A stretch of 64,000 nucleotides of DNA from Mesorhizobium sp. NFR06 (GCF_900115245.1 NZ_FOVT01000012.1:62001-126000), one strand, 5' to 3'; shown: positions 56,259 through 64,000, numbered from the stretch's first letter. A program made the numbers and translations. The notes: a model not told the origin generated them from the sequence alone.

Positions 56259-57161
56259 CTACTGCAGCTGCGGCTTCTTGAGGAAGGAATTGCGGTCGGC
56301 GGATTTTACCCTGAGCCAGGTCTCGCGGCCGTCTCGCACGACGCGCAGCGGGATTTCAGCGCCGGCCGGATTCTGCCAGAGTTTTCTGTAGAAGTCGGCA
56401 AGGCCATCCACTTCGCCGTCGCGCACGTCGGAGATGATGTCGCCCTGGCGCAGGCCCGCCTTTGCCGCGGGACCGCCTTCCGCGACGCTCATCACCACCA
56501 CCATGCCGCTCGATTCGGCCGAGAAGGCGCCGAGCCACGGACGCGGCGCCTTCGCCGCCTGGCCGCGCTTGATCAGATCGTCGAGGATCGGCGTCAAAAG
56601 ATCGATGGGCACGACCATGTTGATGTCGGCCACCTCGCCGGCGCGGCTCATCTGCAGGCGCAAGGAACCGACGCCGAGCAGCTTGCCGTTGCGGTCGAAC
56701 AGCGCCGCACCGCCCCAGGACGGATGCGCGGGTGCGGTGAAGATCGCCTCGTCGATCAGATATTCCCAATAGCCGGCGAATTCCTGCTTGGTGACGATAT
56801 GGGCGTCGACCTGCTGGCCGATGCCGTCGGCGAGCGTCACCGCGTCGCCGATATTGGCCTTCCTGGCGTTGCCGAGCTGGACAGCCGGAAGATTGAGCGG
56901 CGACAGCGCCTGCACCAGGCCGAAGCCGGTCTCCTGGTCGTACGCCAGCGCATGCGCCGGCACGACGCGGCCATTCTGGTCGGTCAGCCACACCTCCTCG
57001 GCCTCGGTGATGAGATAGCCGATGGTGAGCACCAGGCCATTGTCGCGGATCACCACGCCGCTGCCTTCGCGACGCGTGCCCAGCGCATTGGCGGTGAAAG
57101 CGTCGTCCGGCACCGTGGCGCGCACGGCAACGACGGAACGCGAGATTTTTTCGACGGTCAT
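56259..57161 (-). CDS. HtrA-like protein with PDZ domain, catalytic triad lost
   Basis: 300 residues with a trypsin-like fold and a C-terminal PDZ domain (RPWLGAFSAESSGMVVVMSV, GLRQGDIISDVRDGEVDG). In place of the catalytic His loop it has GSGVVIRDNGLVLTIGYLIT (Tyr at the His position), AYDQETGFGLVQALSP in place of the Asp segment, and PAHPSWGGAALFDRNGKLLG where GNSGGP/A is expected (Trp for Ser). All three catalytic residues appear lost, so it should bind but not cleave. No signal peptide at the chosen ATG (57161, AGGA ahead). Upstream partner of the LysR gene. Confidence 0.8.
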   Translation of the reverse strand: MTVEKISRSVVAVRATVPDDAFTANALGTRREGSGVVIRDNGLVLTIGYLITEAEEVWLTDQNGRVVPAHALAYDQETGFGLVQALSPLNLPAVQLGNARKANIGDAVTLADGIGQQVDAHIVTKQEFAGYWEYLIDEAIFTAPAHPSWGGAALFDRNGKLLGVGSLRLQMSRAGEVADINMVVPIDLLTPILDDLIKRGQAAKAPRPWLGAFSAESSGMVVVMSVAEGGPAAKAGLRQGDIISDVRDGEVDGLADFYRKLWQNPAGAEIPLRVVRDGRETWLRVKSADRNSFLKKPQLQ

Positions 57162-57354
57162 CGATCCATCCTGCATAGCGGGTCTTGTTCTATAAGTATG
57201 GCCGAAGGAGCGCGGTGCAAGGGTCTTCTCCGCCCCTCGCGGAACTGGCACAAGCACTAGTTCAACGAAGATTGAACTTTTTTCTTTGACGCGCGCCGAA
57301 CCGCACCTAAGTCTATCGGCAACGGAGACGTTCGCGAAACACGAGGCCTCGCAT

Positions 57355-58224
57355 ATGGACCAATACATCCCGCCGAAAGTCTGGACCTGGAACAAGCCGA
57401 ATGGCGGCGAGTTCGCTTCGATCAACCGGCCGATCGCAGGCCCCACGCATGAGAAGGAACTGCCGGTCGGCAAGCATCCGCTGCAGCTTTACTCGCTCGC
57501 CACGCCGAACGGCCAGAAGGTCACGATCATGCTGGAGGAATTGCTGGCGCGCGGCCACGAGGGCGCCGAATACGACGCCTGGCTGATCAAGATCGGCGAC
57601 GGCGACCAGTTCGGCTCGGGCTTTGTGAAGGTCAACCCGAATTCGAAGATCCCGGCGCTGATGGACTATAGCGAGCCGAAGCCGGTGCGGGTCTTCGAAT
57701 CCGGCTCGATCCTTACCTATCTGGCCGAAAAATTCGGCGAATTCCTGCCGACCGAGCGGGCGGCGCGCACCGAAACCTTTTCATGGCTGTTCTGGCAGAT
57801 GGGGTCGGCCCCTTATCTCGGCGGCGGCTTCGGCCATTTCTACGCCTATGCGCCGGAGAAGATCGAATACGCCATCGACCGCTTCGCCATGGAGACCAAG
57901 CGGCAGATGGACGTGCTCGACCGCCGGCTGGCGGAAAGCGAATACCTCGCCGGGCCGGATTACACGATCGCCGACATGGCCGTGTGGCCCTGGTATGGCG
58001 GGCTCGCCAAGGGCCGCAGCTACAATGACGCCGCGCGGTTTCTGTCGGTGCATGAATACAAGCACGTACAGCGCTGGGCCGACGCCATCGACGCCCGGCC
58101 GGCGGTGAAGCGCGGCCGCATGGTCAATCGCATGTCCGGCGACCCGGCCTTCCAGCTGCGCGAGCGCCACGATGCCAGCGACTTCGAGACGAGGACGCAG
58201 GACAAGCTGCAAGCGGCGGAGTGA
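57355..58224 (+). CDS. yghU: Glutathione transferase-like disulfide-bond oxidoreductase (YghU-type)
   Basis: 289 residues, Nu-class GST. The N-terminal extension YIPPKVWTWNKPNGGEFASI then NRPIAGPTHEKELPVGKHPL is peculiar to YghU; the thioredoxin-like domain follows (LYSLATPNGQKVTIMLEELL, NPNSKIPALMDYS, VFESGSILTYLAEKFGEFLP) and the helical domain has MGSAPYLGGGFGHFYAYAPE. YghU reduces disulfides with two glutathiones. GAGG lies nine bases before the ATG. Single-gene unit. Confidence 0.94.
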   Translation: MDQYIPPKVWTWNKPNGGEFASINRPIAGPTHEKELPVGKHPLQLYSLATPNGQKVTIMLEELLARGHEGAEYDAWLIKIGDGDQFGSGFVKVNPNSKIPALMDYSEPKPVRVFESGSILTYLAEKFGEFLPTERAARTETFSWLFWQMGSAPYLGGGFGHFYAYAPEKIEYAIDRFAMETKRQMDVLDRRLAESEYLAGPDYTIADMAVWPWYGGLAKGRSYNDAARFLSVHEYKHVQRWADAIDARPAVKRGRMVNRMSGDPAFQLRERHDASDFETRTQDKLQAAE

Positions 58225-58231
58225 TGAATTC

Positions 58232-58325
58232 CACCTCCCCATGTCGGGAGAGTCCGCTAAGCAGCGGGGCGAGGTGCGGGCGCCGTCTCGGACCTTCGGT
58301 CCGACCTCCCCACAAGGGGGAGGCA
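58232..58325. repeat. CTCCCC-type repeat
   Basis: CACCTCCCCATGTCGGGAGA on the left, TCGGACCTTCGGTCCGA hairpin in the middle, CCTCCCCACAAGGGGGAGG on the right. Lies between convergent genes and may terminate both. Confidence 0.65.
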
Positions 58326-58335
58326 GGGCGTCGCG

Positions 58336-58881
58336 CTACCGCCCGAATGTATATGTCACACTGGCCTCGCCCAGCGCCTGGCTTTTCGCCGCGACAGATA
58401 CCATCTCGGGTGATGGATTGTCCGGCGTCCGCAGCTTCGCCTCAGCCAGCGCGTAGAGCGTGACGACATAGTGGTGCTTGCCGCTGCCGGGCGGCGGGCA
58501 CGGGCCGAAATAGCCGGCGCGACCGACGCCGCCCTCGCCCGACACCGTGCCCTTGGGCATGCGCTTGCCGCTCTTCGAGCCGGCGCCCTCGGCCAGGCCC
58601 TTGGCGCTCGCCGGGATGTTCCAGGCCAGCCAATGCCAAAAGCCCTTGCCGCCATTGGCGTCGGGATCGAACATGGTGAGCGCGTAGCTCTTGGTGCCGG
58701 CAGGCGGATCCTTCCAGGCGAGCGCGATGGAGACGCTCTTGCCGCCGCAGCCGGCATTGTCGCCGAGATATTTTGCATTCCATTTGTCGTTCGATACCGA
58801 CGGGCTGGAGATCTCGAAGGCGGTTGCCTGGGTGGCGAACGCAGCCAGCGCGAGCACGGTGAAGCAAAGGCGCGAAATCAT
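58336..58881 (-). CDS. YbhB/YbcL (PEBP-like) periplasmic protein
   Basis: 181 residues. Signal peptide LCFTVLALAAFATQATA, then the phosphatidylethanolamine-binding-protein fold: LAWKDPPAGTKSYALTMFDP near residue 54, GGKGFWHWLAWNIPASAKGL and YFGPCPPPGSGKHHYVVTLY, the D-P-D-A / GPCPP ligand-pocket motifs of the family. Function unknown in bacteria. GGGAGGAG ahead of the ATG. Two cysteines (AGCGGK and GPCPPP). Confidence 0.92.
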   Translation of the reverse strand: MISRLCFTVLALAAFATQATAFEISSPSVSNDKWNAKYLGDNAGCGGKSVSIALAWKDPPAGTKSYALTMFDPDANGGKGFWHWLAWNIPASAKGLAEGAGSKSGKRMPKGTVSGEGGVGRAGYFGPCPPPGSGKHHYVVTLYALAEAKLRTPDNPSPEMVSVAAKSQALGEASVTYTFGR

Positions 58882-59019
58882 GGCACTCCTCCCCTTCTGG
58901 CCAAGGTGGCAGATACTATAGCTAATGTCCGACGGCATTCGCGCAACTTTGTGTGACGTGCCGGCGAATCGGCTGCCGCGCCGCGCGGCGATGCGGCCTT
59001 TTCACGAATTCTTTCAGCC

Positions 59020-59044
59020 GGAACATCGCCCGGAAAGCTCCGTT
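59020..59044 (+). promoter_or_regulatory. Candidate EcfG/RpoE2-type promoter
   Basis: GGAAC, 16-base spacer, CGTT, exact consensus, 44 bases before the start at 59089. Confidence 0.6.
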
Positions 59045-59088
59045 GGAAATCTGTGCAATCAAACGATGAAACGCCTTGGAGACTTCCA

Positions 59089-59382
59089 ATGATGAAGAAA
59101 ATTCTTGCAGCTTGCGTGCTCACCGCAGCGCTCGCGACGTCGGGCGCGATGGCGCAATCGACAGGCACAAGCGGCGGAGGCATGAACGGCACGGGCAGCG
59201 GCCCGGCGACCGGCGCCACGCCGAACCCGGCAACCCCAAGCACGACGGACACCACCACGACGAACTCCACCAAACAGTCGGGCGGCATGGAGGATCGCTG
59301 CAAGGACAGCGGCGCCAATGACACCGACAACAACACGCCCAGCGGCGCCATGACCTCCAATATGCAGAACTGCAACAAGTAG
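59089..59382 (+). CDS. Small secreted Gly/Thr/Asn-rich protein (paralogue of 17208)
   Basis: 97 residues. Signal peptide KKILAACVLTAALATSGAMA followed by QSTGTSGGGMNGTGSGPATG and a Thr/Asn-rich stretch; two C-terminal cysteines in MEDRCKDSGAND and MQNCNK. Same design, promoter type and terminator arrangement as the gene at 17208. GGAG is seven bases before the first of two adjacent ATGs. Periplasmic or envelope-associated; function unknown. Confidence 0.75.
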   Translation: MMKKILAACVLTAALATSGAMAQSTGTSGGGMNGTGSGPATGATPNPATPSTTDTTTTNSTKQSGGMEDRCKDSGANDTDNNTPSGAMTSNMQNCNK

Positions 59383-59423
59383 CGCCGCCCGACCACGTCG
59401 CTGGTGGCGCGGGAGTGCGCATG

Positions 59424-59461
59424 AAAAAAGCCCCGCCGGTGGAGGCCGTCGGGGCTTTTTC
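59424..59461. terminator. Bidirectional rho-independent terminator
   Basis: AAAAAGCCCCG paired with CGGGGCTTTTT around a CCGG/GGCC-type inner part; runs of six A and five T on the two sides. Serves the gene at 59089 and, from the other side, could stop leftward transcripts. Confidence 0.85.
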
Positions 59462-59633
59462 ATTCGGACCATGGAGGTGGGACCCCACGGCCGGGTCGAT
59501 CCAGGGGTGTTGGATCGGCCGCAACCCTAGCCGAGGAATCGGCCGCGCCGATAATCACGCCTGCGCACTATCAATCACGCCTGCGCGAGGCGCAGGTGAT
59601 AGCCGGCTGTTGATTCCCCTCTCGAGGGGGAGA

Positions 59634-60857
59634 TTACCCCCGCAACAACCTCGCCAGCCGCGGCACGCCCTCACCCACCGCGCGGTCATCGGCAAGCGTG
59701 AACGACATGCGCAGCGTGTTGCGGCCGGTGCCGTCGGCGTGGAAGGCGTTGCCGGGCACGAAGGCGACCCGCGCCTCCTTGACCGAACGCGCCAGCAGCT
59801 CGGTGGCATCCGTGCCTTCAGGCAACGTCAGCCAGACGAACATGCCGCCGTCCGGGCGGTTCCAGGAAACGCCTTGCGGCATGTTGGCCTCGAGCGCAGC
59901 GAGCAGCGCGTCGCGCCGCTTGCGGTAGGCGCCGATCAGCTTTTCCACCTGGGCGTCGAAGATGGTCTCGGCGACACGGTGCATCACCATCTGGTTGATC
60001 GAAGGGCTGTGCAGGTCGGAGGCCTGCTTCATCAGCACCAGTTTCTCCACCACGTGGCGCGGCGCGCAGACCCAGCCGACGCGCATGCCGGGCGAAAGAA
60101 TCTTCGAGAAGGAGCCGCAATAGAGCGTGCGCGCCTTGTCGATGCCGCCGGAGCGGGCGCAGTCGAGCGCCAGGATCGGCGGCACGCCCTCGCCGTCATA
60201 GCGCAGCGCGCGATAGGCGGCATCCTCGATCACGGCGATGTCGAGCTCGCCGGCAAGGTCGAGAACCGCTTCGCGCTGCCTGGCGTCGAGCGTGTTGCCG
60301 GTCGGGTTGGCGAAATCCGGCACCAGATAGGCGAACTTCACCTTGCCGCCTTTCGAAAAAGCGGAAGGCTCGGCGGCGGCCGCACGGTAGGCCTCCGGCG
60401 TCATGTTGCCGCCGGCGGTGTTCAGCCGGTCATAGCGCGGCTCGTAGGCATTGAAGGCCTGCAGCGCGCCGAGATAGGTCGGCCAGGTCACAAGTGCGGT
60501 GTCGCCCGGCGACAGGAACAGCTTGCCGAGATAGTCGAGCGCCTGCTGCGAGCCCGAGGTGATGAAGATGTTGCCCTCGTCGCAATGGACGCCGAGCTTG
60601 CCCATGTAGACGGCCAGCCATTTGCGCAGCGGCAGGAACCCCTCGCTGACCTGGTACTGCAGCGCGGCACCGGCCTCGGCGCCGCCGAGCACGGCCTGGT
60701 AGGCATCGCCGATAGCCCGCGACGGAAACAGAGAAGGGTCGGGAATCCCACCGGCGAAGGAGATGATGTCCGGCTGGTCGAGCAGTTTCAACAGCTCGCG
60801 GATTTCGGAAGCCTTCATGCGCGAGGAGCGCGAGGCCAGAAGGTTCAACAGAGTCAA
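59634..60857 (-). CDS. PLP-dependent class I/II aminotransferase (2-aminoadipate/aromatic type)
   Basis: 407 residues. PDIISFAGGIPDPSLFPSRA near residue 29, ALQYQVSEGFLPLRKWLAVY, FITSGSQQALDYLGKLFLSP (PLP phosphate region), VPDFANPTGNTLDARQREAV, VIEDAAYRALRYDGEG and the Schiff-base lysine in YCGSFSKILSPGMRVGW. These match the LysN/KAT-II-like aminotransferases related to MocR proteins but without the GntR HTH. Substrate probably 2-aminoadipate, aromatic or branched-chain amino acids. An inverted repeat 28 bases ahead of the start is a candidate operator. Confidence 0.92.
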   Translation of the reverse strand: MTLLNLLASRSSRMKASEIRELLKLLDQPDIISFAGGIPDPSLFPSRAIGDAYQAVLGGAEAGAALQYQVSEGFLPLRKWLAVYMGKLGVHCDEGNIFITSGSQQALDYLGKLFLSPGDTALVTWPTYLGALQAFNAYEPRYDRLNTAGGNMTPEAYRAAAAEPSAFSKGGKVKFAYLVPDFANPTGNTLDARQREAVLDLAGELDIAVIEDAAYRALRYDGEGVPPILALDCARSGGIDKARTLYCGSFSKILSPGMRVGWVCAPRHVVEKLVLMKQASDLHSPSINQMVMHRVAETIFDAQVEKLIGAYRKRRDALLAALEANMPQGVSWNRPDGGMFVWLTLPEGTDATELLARSVKEARVAFVPGNAFHADGTGRNTLRMSFTLADDRAVGEGVPRLARLLRG

Positions 60858-60884
60858 GGCGCACCTCCCGCGGGGCGTATTATT

Positions 60885-60905
60885 TAGGTCAACTTGGCTG
60901 ACCTA
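60885..60905. promoter_or_regulatory. Inverted repeat TAGGTCA-N7-TGACCTA ahead of the aminotransferase gene
   Basis: Perfect 7-bp arms with a 7-base spacer in an AT-rich stretch, 28 bases before the start codon, where a repressor or activator site is expected. No regulator gene of matching orientation is adjacent. Confidence 0.6.
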
Positions 60906-61159
60906 TTATCAGGCTTTTCCTGCAAGTTGAATAGCCCAGGCCGGGAGCGCGCGCAGGCCAATGAGCGTTCATAGCCTTCATCACCCATCGTTGCGGCACA
61001 GGCGGTGGTCCGGAGGGCACCGCCATCCCGATCGCCAGACTATTCAAGACTATTTAGCGGTCGCGCATGGAAACCAGTTGCGCCGATGCGCAAGCGTATG
61101 CAACCTCATTCCACAAGACGGGCCAGAAAGAGAATAGCGGTCCAAAAATGGGAGGGGTA

Positions 61160-61900
61160 ATGACTCTCGAACTTATCGGGGCCGGATTCGGCCGTACCGG
61201 CACCTGGTCGACTTTCGCAGCGCTGAACCGGCTCGGCTTTCCGAGCTACCATATGCAGGAAGTCATCATCAACAAGGCCAACAAGGGCCATCTCGATTTC
61301 TGGCGCAAGGTGGCGAACAGCCCGCCCGGCAGCCAGCACGACTGGAACGCGGTCTTCGCCAACTACCGGGCGACCGTCGACAACCCCGGGTGCTGCGTGT
61401 GGCGCGAACTGATGGCCGCCTATCCGGAAGCCAAGGTGCTTCTGACGCTGCATCCGCGCGGCGCCGAGGCCTGGTACGACAGCACCATCGACACGATCTA
61501 CTTCACCGAGAACGTCTGGCAGTTCAGGGTGCTGGAATGGCTGACGCCGTTCGGCCGCAAGTTCGGCGACATGTCGCGCAAGCTGGTCTGGGGCCGGACG
61601 CTGAAGGGCGTGATGAACGACCGCGACAAGGCGGTGGCGCGCTACAATTCCTATGTCGAGGAGGTGAAGGCGGCGGTGCCGCCGGAAAAGCTCTTGGTGT
61701 TCAAGGTCAGCGACGGCTGGGCGCCGCTCTGCGATTTCCTCGGCGTCGCGCTGCCCAACGAGCCCTTCCCCAACCTCAACGACCGCGCCAGCATCAAGAA
61801 GATCATCAACGGGATGATCATGGGATCGTATCTGATGCTCGCCGGCGTGGCGGCCGCGGTCGCGCTGGCGCTCGCCGGACTGTGGTGGTGGCTGGGGTAG
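61160..61900 (+). CDS. Sulfotransferase-family protein with C-terminal membrane anchor
   Basis: 246 residues. P-loop-like PAPS 5'-phosphate motif LIGAGFGRTGTWSTFAALNR (residues 5-24), then YPEAKVLLTLHPRGAEAWYD with the 3'-phosphate-binding R-x-x-x-W pattern, and YNSYVEEVKAAVPPEKLLVF near residue 168. C-terminal hydrophobic helix LMLAGVAAAVALALAGLWWW. This is the NAD-dependent-epimerase-like annotated sulfotransferase family of bacteria; acceptor unknown, probably envelope-bound. GGGAGGGGTA ribosome site at 61160. Confidence 0.85.
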   Translation: MTLELIGAGFGRTGTWSTFAALNRLGFPSYHMQEVIINKANKGHLDFWRKVANSPPGSQHDWNAVFANYRATVDNPGCCVWRELMAAYPEAKVLLTLHPRGAEAWYDSTIDTIYFTENVWQFRVLEWLTPFGRKFGDMSRKLVWGRTLKGVMNDRDKAVARYNSYVEEVKAAVPPEKLLVFKVSDGWAPLCDFLGVALPNEPFPNLNDRASIKKIINGMIMGSYLMLAGVAAAVALALAGLWWWLG

Positions 61901-61958
61901 TCGGTGGCCTGGATAGAGGCCACCAAATTGCCGTGGCACCGTTCCTGCGGCCGCGAGA

Positions 61959-62117
61959 TCAAAACGGCAGGCGGATTTCGTCGGGCTGGTTCGACCGTTC
62001 CGGCCAGCCGATGTCCTTCTGGATCTCCTGCGGCAGCCGGTTCAATTCGCGCGTCGTCCGGCGGCGCTTGCTCGCCCGTGCAAAGGCGGCGCGGATGCGG
62101 TTAAGGCTCTTAAACAT
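61959..62117 (-). CDS. DUF1127 small protein
   Basis: 52 residues missed by length-based gene calls. MFKSLNRIRAAFARASKRRR then TTRELNRLPQEIQKDIGWPE; the R-E-L-x-x-L-x-x-x-x-x-x-D-I-G core defines DUF1127 (YjiS-like), Arg-rich proteins linked in other alphaproteobacteria to RNA turnover and phosphate/carbon stress. GGAGGTCCCG ribosome site directly ahead. Antisense to the 3' flank of the sulfotransferase gene. Monocistronic. Confidence 0.9.
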   Translation of the reverse strand: MFKSLNRIRAAFARASKRRRTTRELNRLPQEIQKDIGWPERSNQPDEIRLPF

Positions 62118-62470
62118 CGGGACCTCCACAAATCAGCGACGGAAAAACGGCGCCGCCTCTTCACCAGACGCCGCTTTTGCGATGCGTCTGTAACCGGTCG
62201 ATTGCGCGCGAACGGTGAAATGCTTCACGAAGCCGAGCCGGCCTGAAACATATGCATGCAAACTAATTTCGTGGAGCTGGGCATATCGCAGCCGCTGAGC
62301 CTGCCGGGGCCGTGCGAGCTTAAATGCCGGACGCTTGGGGCAATCCGCCGAGGTTTTGATTCACCAGCGACCGGGAATGTGGGTCGGGCGTTATTCCGGC
62401 GCCTGGGAATCCGAAACGGGCACCGCGGCGGTCTGCACCGCAGGCCGGCCTTTGCGGACAAGTCCGACGC
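62118..62470. other. Intergenic region without recognisable gene
   Basis: 353 bases. Should hold the promoter of the DUF1127 gene. An AT-rich patch with TATGCATGCAAACTAATTTC lies near 62250. No repeat of the known families was found. Confidence 0.4.
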
Positions 62471-63205
62471 TCAGTCGCCCCGCGCCATCACTCTGCCCAG
62501 TGCCTGCGCGATCCCTGCACCGGTCGCCGTGTTGCGCTGAACCATCAGCGATATCGCCGCCTCCGAGGCCTTGTCGGGGTGGCCGGCGTCGAAAGGCGGC
62601 GCCGGATCGTACTCGATCGAAAGCTGGATGGCCTTGGCAGCATCCGGGCCAGCGATCTCGGCGATGATTGAGAAGGCGAAGTCGATGCCGGCGGTGACGC
62701 CCGCCGAGGTGAAGACATTGCCGTCGCGCACGATGCGGCCCTTTTCGTGCATCGCGCCGACCAGCGGCAGCAGGCCGGTGTAGGCCCAATGCGTGGTGGC
62801 GCGGCGCCCCTGCAGCAGTCCTGCGGCACCGAGCAGGAAGGCTCCGACGCATACCGACGTGACGTAGCGCGCATTGGCGGCCTGGCGGCGGATGAAGTCG
62901 ACCGTCTCGGCATCGGCGAGCGCATCGACCACACCGGCGCCGCCGGGCACGCAGATCAGGTCGAGCAGCGGGCAGTCTTCGAAGGTGCGGTTCGGCATGA
63001 GCGCAAGCCCTCGATCGCTGGCTACCGGCGCCATCGTCTTTGCCGCGACATAGGTCGCCGCCTGCGGAAATTTGCTGGGCGACGACATCGAGGCGGGCGT
63101 GGCAAGCCGGCTCAAAACCTCGAATGGGCCTGTGAAATCGAGCTGGGTGATGCCGGGAAAGATCACGAAGCCGACGTTGAAACCCGACATGGCAAAATCC
63201 GACAT
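62471..63205 (-). CDS. DJ-1/PfpI-family protein (isonitrile hydratase-like)
   Basis: 244 residues. N-terminal VGFVIFPGITQLDFTGPFEV near residue 11 (conserved Asp/Glu of the DJ-1 pocket), then LDLICVPGGAGVVDALADAE, catalytic Cys in YVTSVCVGAFLLGAAGLLQG near residue 114 (C-x-G), and ATTHWAYTGLLPLVGA, VFTSAGVTAGIDFAFSIIAE. The TTHW and SAG-x-T-A-G-ID motifs are typical of the isonitrile hydratase and AraC-associated PfpI group. No HTH. Lies 70 bases downstream of the amidohydrolase gene and may share its transcript. Confidence 0.9.
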   Translation of the reverse strand: MSDFAMSGFNVGFVIFPGITQLDFTGPFEVLSRLATPASMSSPSKFPQAATYVAAKTMAPVASDRGLALMPNRTFEDCPLLDLICVPGGAGVVDALADAETVDFIRRQAANARYVTSVCVGAFLLGAAGLLQGRRATTHWAYTGLLPLVGAMHEKGRIVRDGNVFTSAGVTAGIDFAFSIIAEIAGPDAAKAIQLSIEYDPAPPFDAGHPDKASEAAISLMVQRNTATGAGIAQALGRVMARGD

Positions 63206-63275
63206 GGCTGTCCCTCCGAAGCCATCGAGCGCAATCTACCTGTTCAGGCGATATTAGGCGAGCGACATGTAATCC

Positions 63276-64000
63276 TCAGCCGCTCACCTTCCCATCTCTG
63301 GCTACTTCCCTGCCCGCGCGATACACCGTCCGCTCCTTCGGCACCGCCACCACCGCTTCCGGTACATGCTCGGCCTTCAGCGCCACGAAATCGGCCTTGG
63401 CGCCGACGGCGATGCCGTAGCCTTCAAGCCCCAGCGCCTTGGCGCCGGCACGGCTCACCAAATCGTAGGCCGCTTCCAGCTCCCAATCCTCGTAGAAGCC
63501 GGAACGATAGCCGATCATGTTGGCGCGGTTGAGCATATCGCCATCGCCATAGGGCCACCAGGAATCGCGGATGTTGTCGGAGCCGGCGAAGACGGTGACG
63601 CCGGCCCTGCGCAGCGCCGCCACCGGCGGGAAAGGATGGTTGCCGGGCGCGTTGGTCATGAAGGAAACACCGGCGGCGGCGATCCTCTCGCCGGCTTTGG
63701 CCAATGCGTCGGCAGAAATGTCGCCCAGCGCATAGGCATGGCTGACGGCGACCTTTCCCTGCATGCTCAACGCCGTGGTTCGGGCGACTAGCTCCTCGAT
63801 CTCGAACAGGCCAAGCGTGCCGCCGTCGTGTAGGTGGATGTCGACGCCGGCGCCGTGCTTTTCGGCGAGGCCGAAGACGACGTCGAGATGGCCCTTGACG
63901 TCGCGGTCGAAGCTCGCCGGATCGAGCCCGCCGATCAGGTCGCAGCCGAGCTTCAGCGCCTCGTCCAGCAGTTCCGCCGTGCCGGGCGAGGACAGGATGC
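63276..64000 (-). CDS. Amidohydrolase, cytosine deaminase-like (5' part outside window)
   Basis: About 240 C-terminal residues of a TIM-barrel metal-dependent hydrolase. GAGVDIHLHDGGTLGLFEIE carries the His metal ligand, QGKVAVSHAYALGDISADAL the next His, and VFAGSDNIRDSWWPYGDGDM the catalytic Asp; LGLEGYGIAVGAKADFVALK is the usual closing beta-strand region. The SD-N-I-R-D-x-W-x-P-x-G-x-G-D motif is that of cytosine deaminase CodA and relatives (isoguanine, melamine-type substrates also possible). The gene starts beyond the right edge. Followed by a DJ-1/PfpI gene. Confidence 0.88.
   Translation of the reverse strand, partial: ILSSPGTAELLDEALKLGCDLIGGLDPASFDRDVKGHLDVVFGLAEKHGAGVDIHLHDGGTLGLFEIEELVARTTALSMQGKVAVSHAYALGDISADALAKAGERIAAAGVSFMTNAPGNHPFPPVAALRRAGVTVFAGSDNIRDSWWPYGDGDMLNRANMIGYRSGFYEDWELEAAYDLVSRAGAKALGLEGYGIAVGAKADFVALKAEHVPEAVVAVPKERTVYRAGREVARDGKVSG

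Overview
The window is GC-rich (well above 60 percent) alphaproteobacterial DNA, most like Mesorhizobium or a close relative in the Rhizobiales. Evidence: the many ABC uptake systems, an HWE-type sensor kinase, several rhizobial small-protein families (DUF3309, DUF1127, DUF982, DUF6894, CsbD, SPW, DUF892), dense short palindromic intergenic repeats, and repeated GGAAC-N16/17-(C/G)GTT promoters of the alphaproteobacterial general stress sigma factor type. No rRNA, CRISPR array or complete tRNA was seen.

Layout. 1-4.2 kb: leftward operon of LacI regulator, ABC ATPase, permease and periplasmic binding protein for a sugar, with a 28-bp near-palindrome ahead of it. 4.2-10.1 kb: ArsB/NhaD-like transporter, small stress and membrane proteins, a PAS protein and msrA. 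10.3-17.1 kb: a scarred region. It holds a phage terminase large-subunit gene split in two, with a bestrophin channel gene and a lipoprotein gene between the pieces, two small terminase-associated genes, a frameshifted IS1595-type transposase, small hypotheticals, and a tRNA/tmRNA-like 3' end with strong hairpins. 17.1-37.1 kb: mostly chromosomal small stress proteins and single enzymes (tryptophan 2,3-dioxygenase superfamily member with an Lrp/AsnC partner, HWE kinase with RHH partner, pyrophosphatase, isochorismatase-type hydrolase, BrkB/YihY protein, SDR, dehalogenase-like hydrolase, Crp/Fnr regulator). 37.3-40 kb: Lrp regulator facing azlC-azlD, the azlC frame broken near its end and an IS5-type element sitting in the azlD stop codon. 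40-47.6 kb: GGDEF-EAL protein, an ankyrin-cytochrome c fusion, diaminopropionate ammonia-lyase, and an HxlR regulator facing a DUF1330 gene across overlapping palindromes. 47.8-52.5 kb: complete branched-chain amino acid type ABC operon (binding protein, two ATPases, two permeases). 52.7-64 kb: SDRs, LysR, an HtrA-like protein without its catalytic residues, a YghU-type glutathione transferase, PEBP protein, PLP aminotransferase, sulfotransferase-like protein, DUF1127, a DJ-1/PfpI protein and the end of a cytosine-deaminase-like amidohydrolase.

How it fits together. The two transport operons and the amino-acid genes (dpaL, aminotransferase, azlCD, liv) suggest a nutritionally versatile soil bacterium. 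Nine candidate EcfG/RpoE2-type promoters stand ahead of small secreted, membrane or ferritin-like proteins and suggest that much of the window belongs to one general-stress regulon. Short mobile repeats of at least four families fill nearly all intergenic spaces; some supply stop codons and one lies in frame inside a coding sequence.
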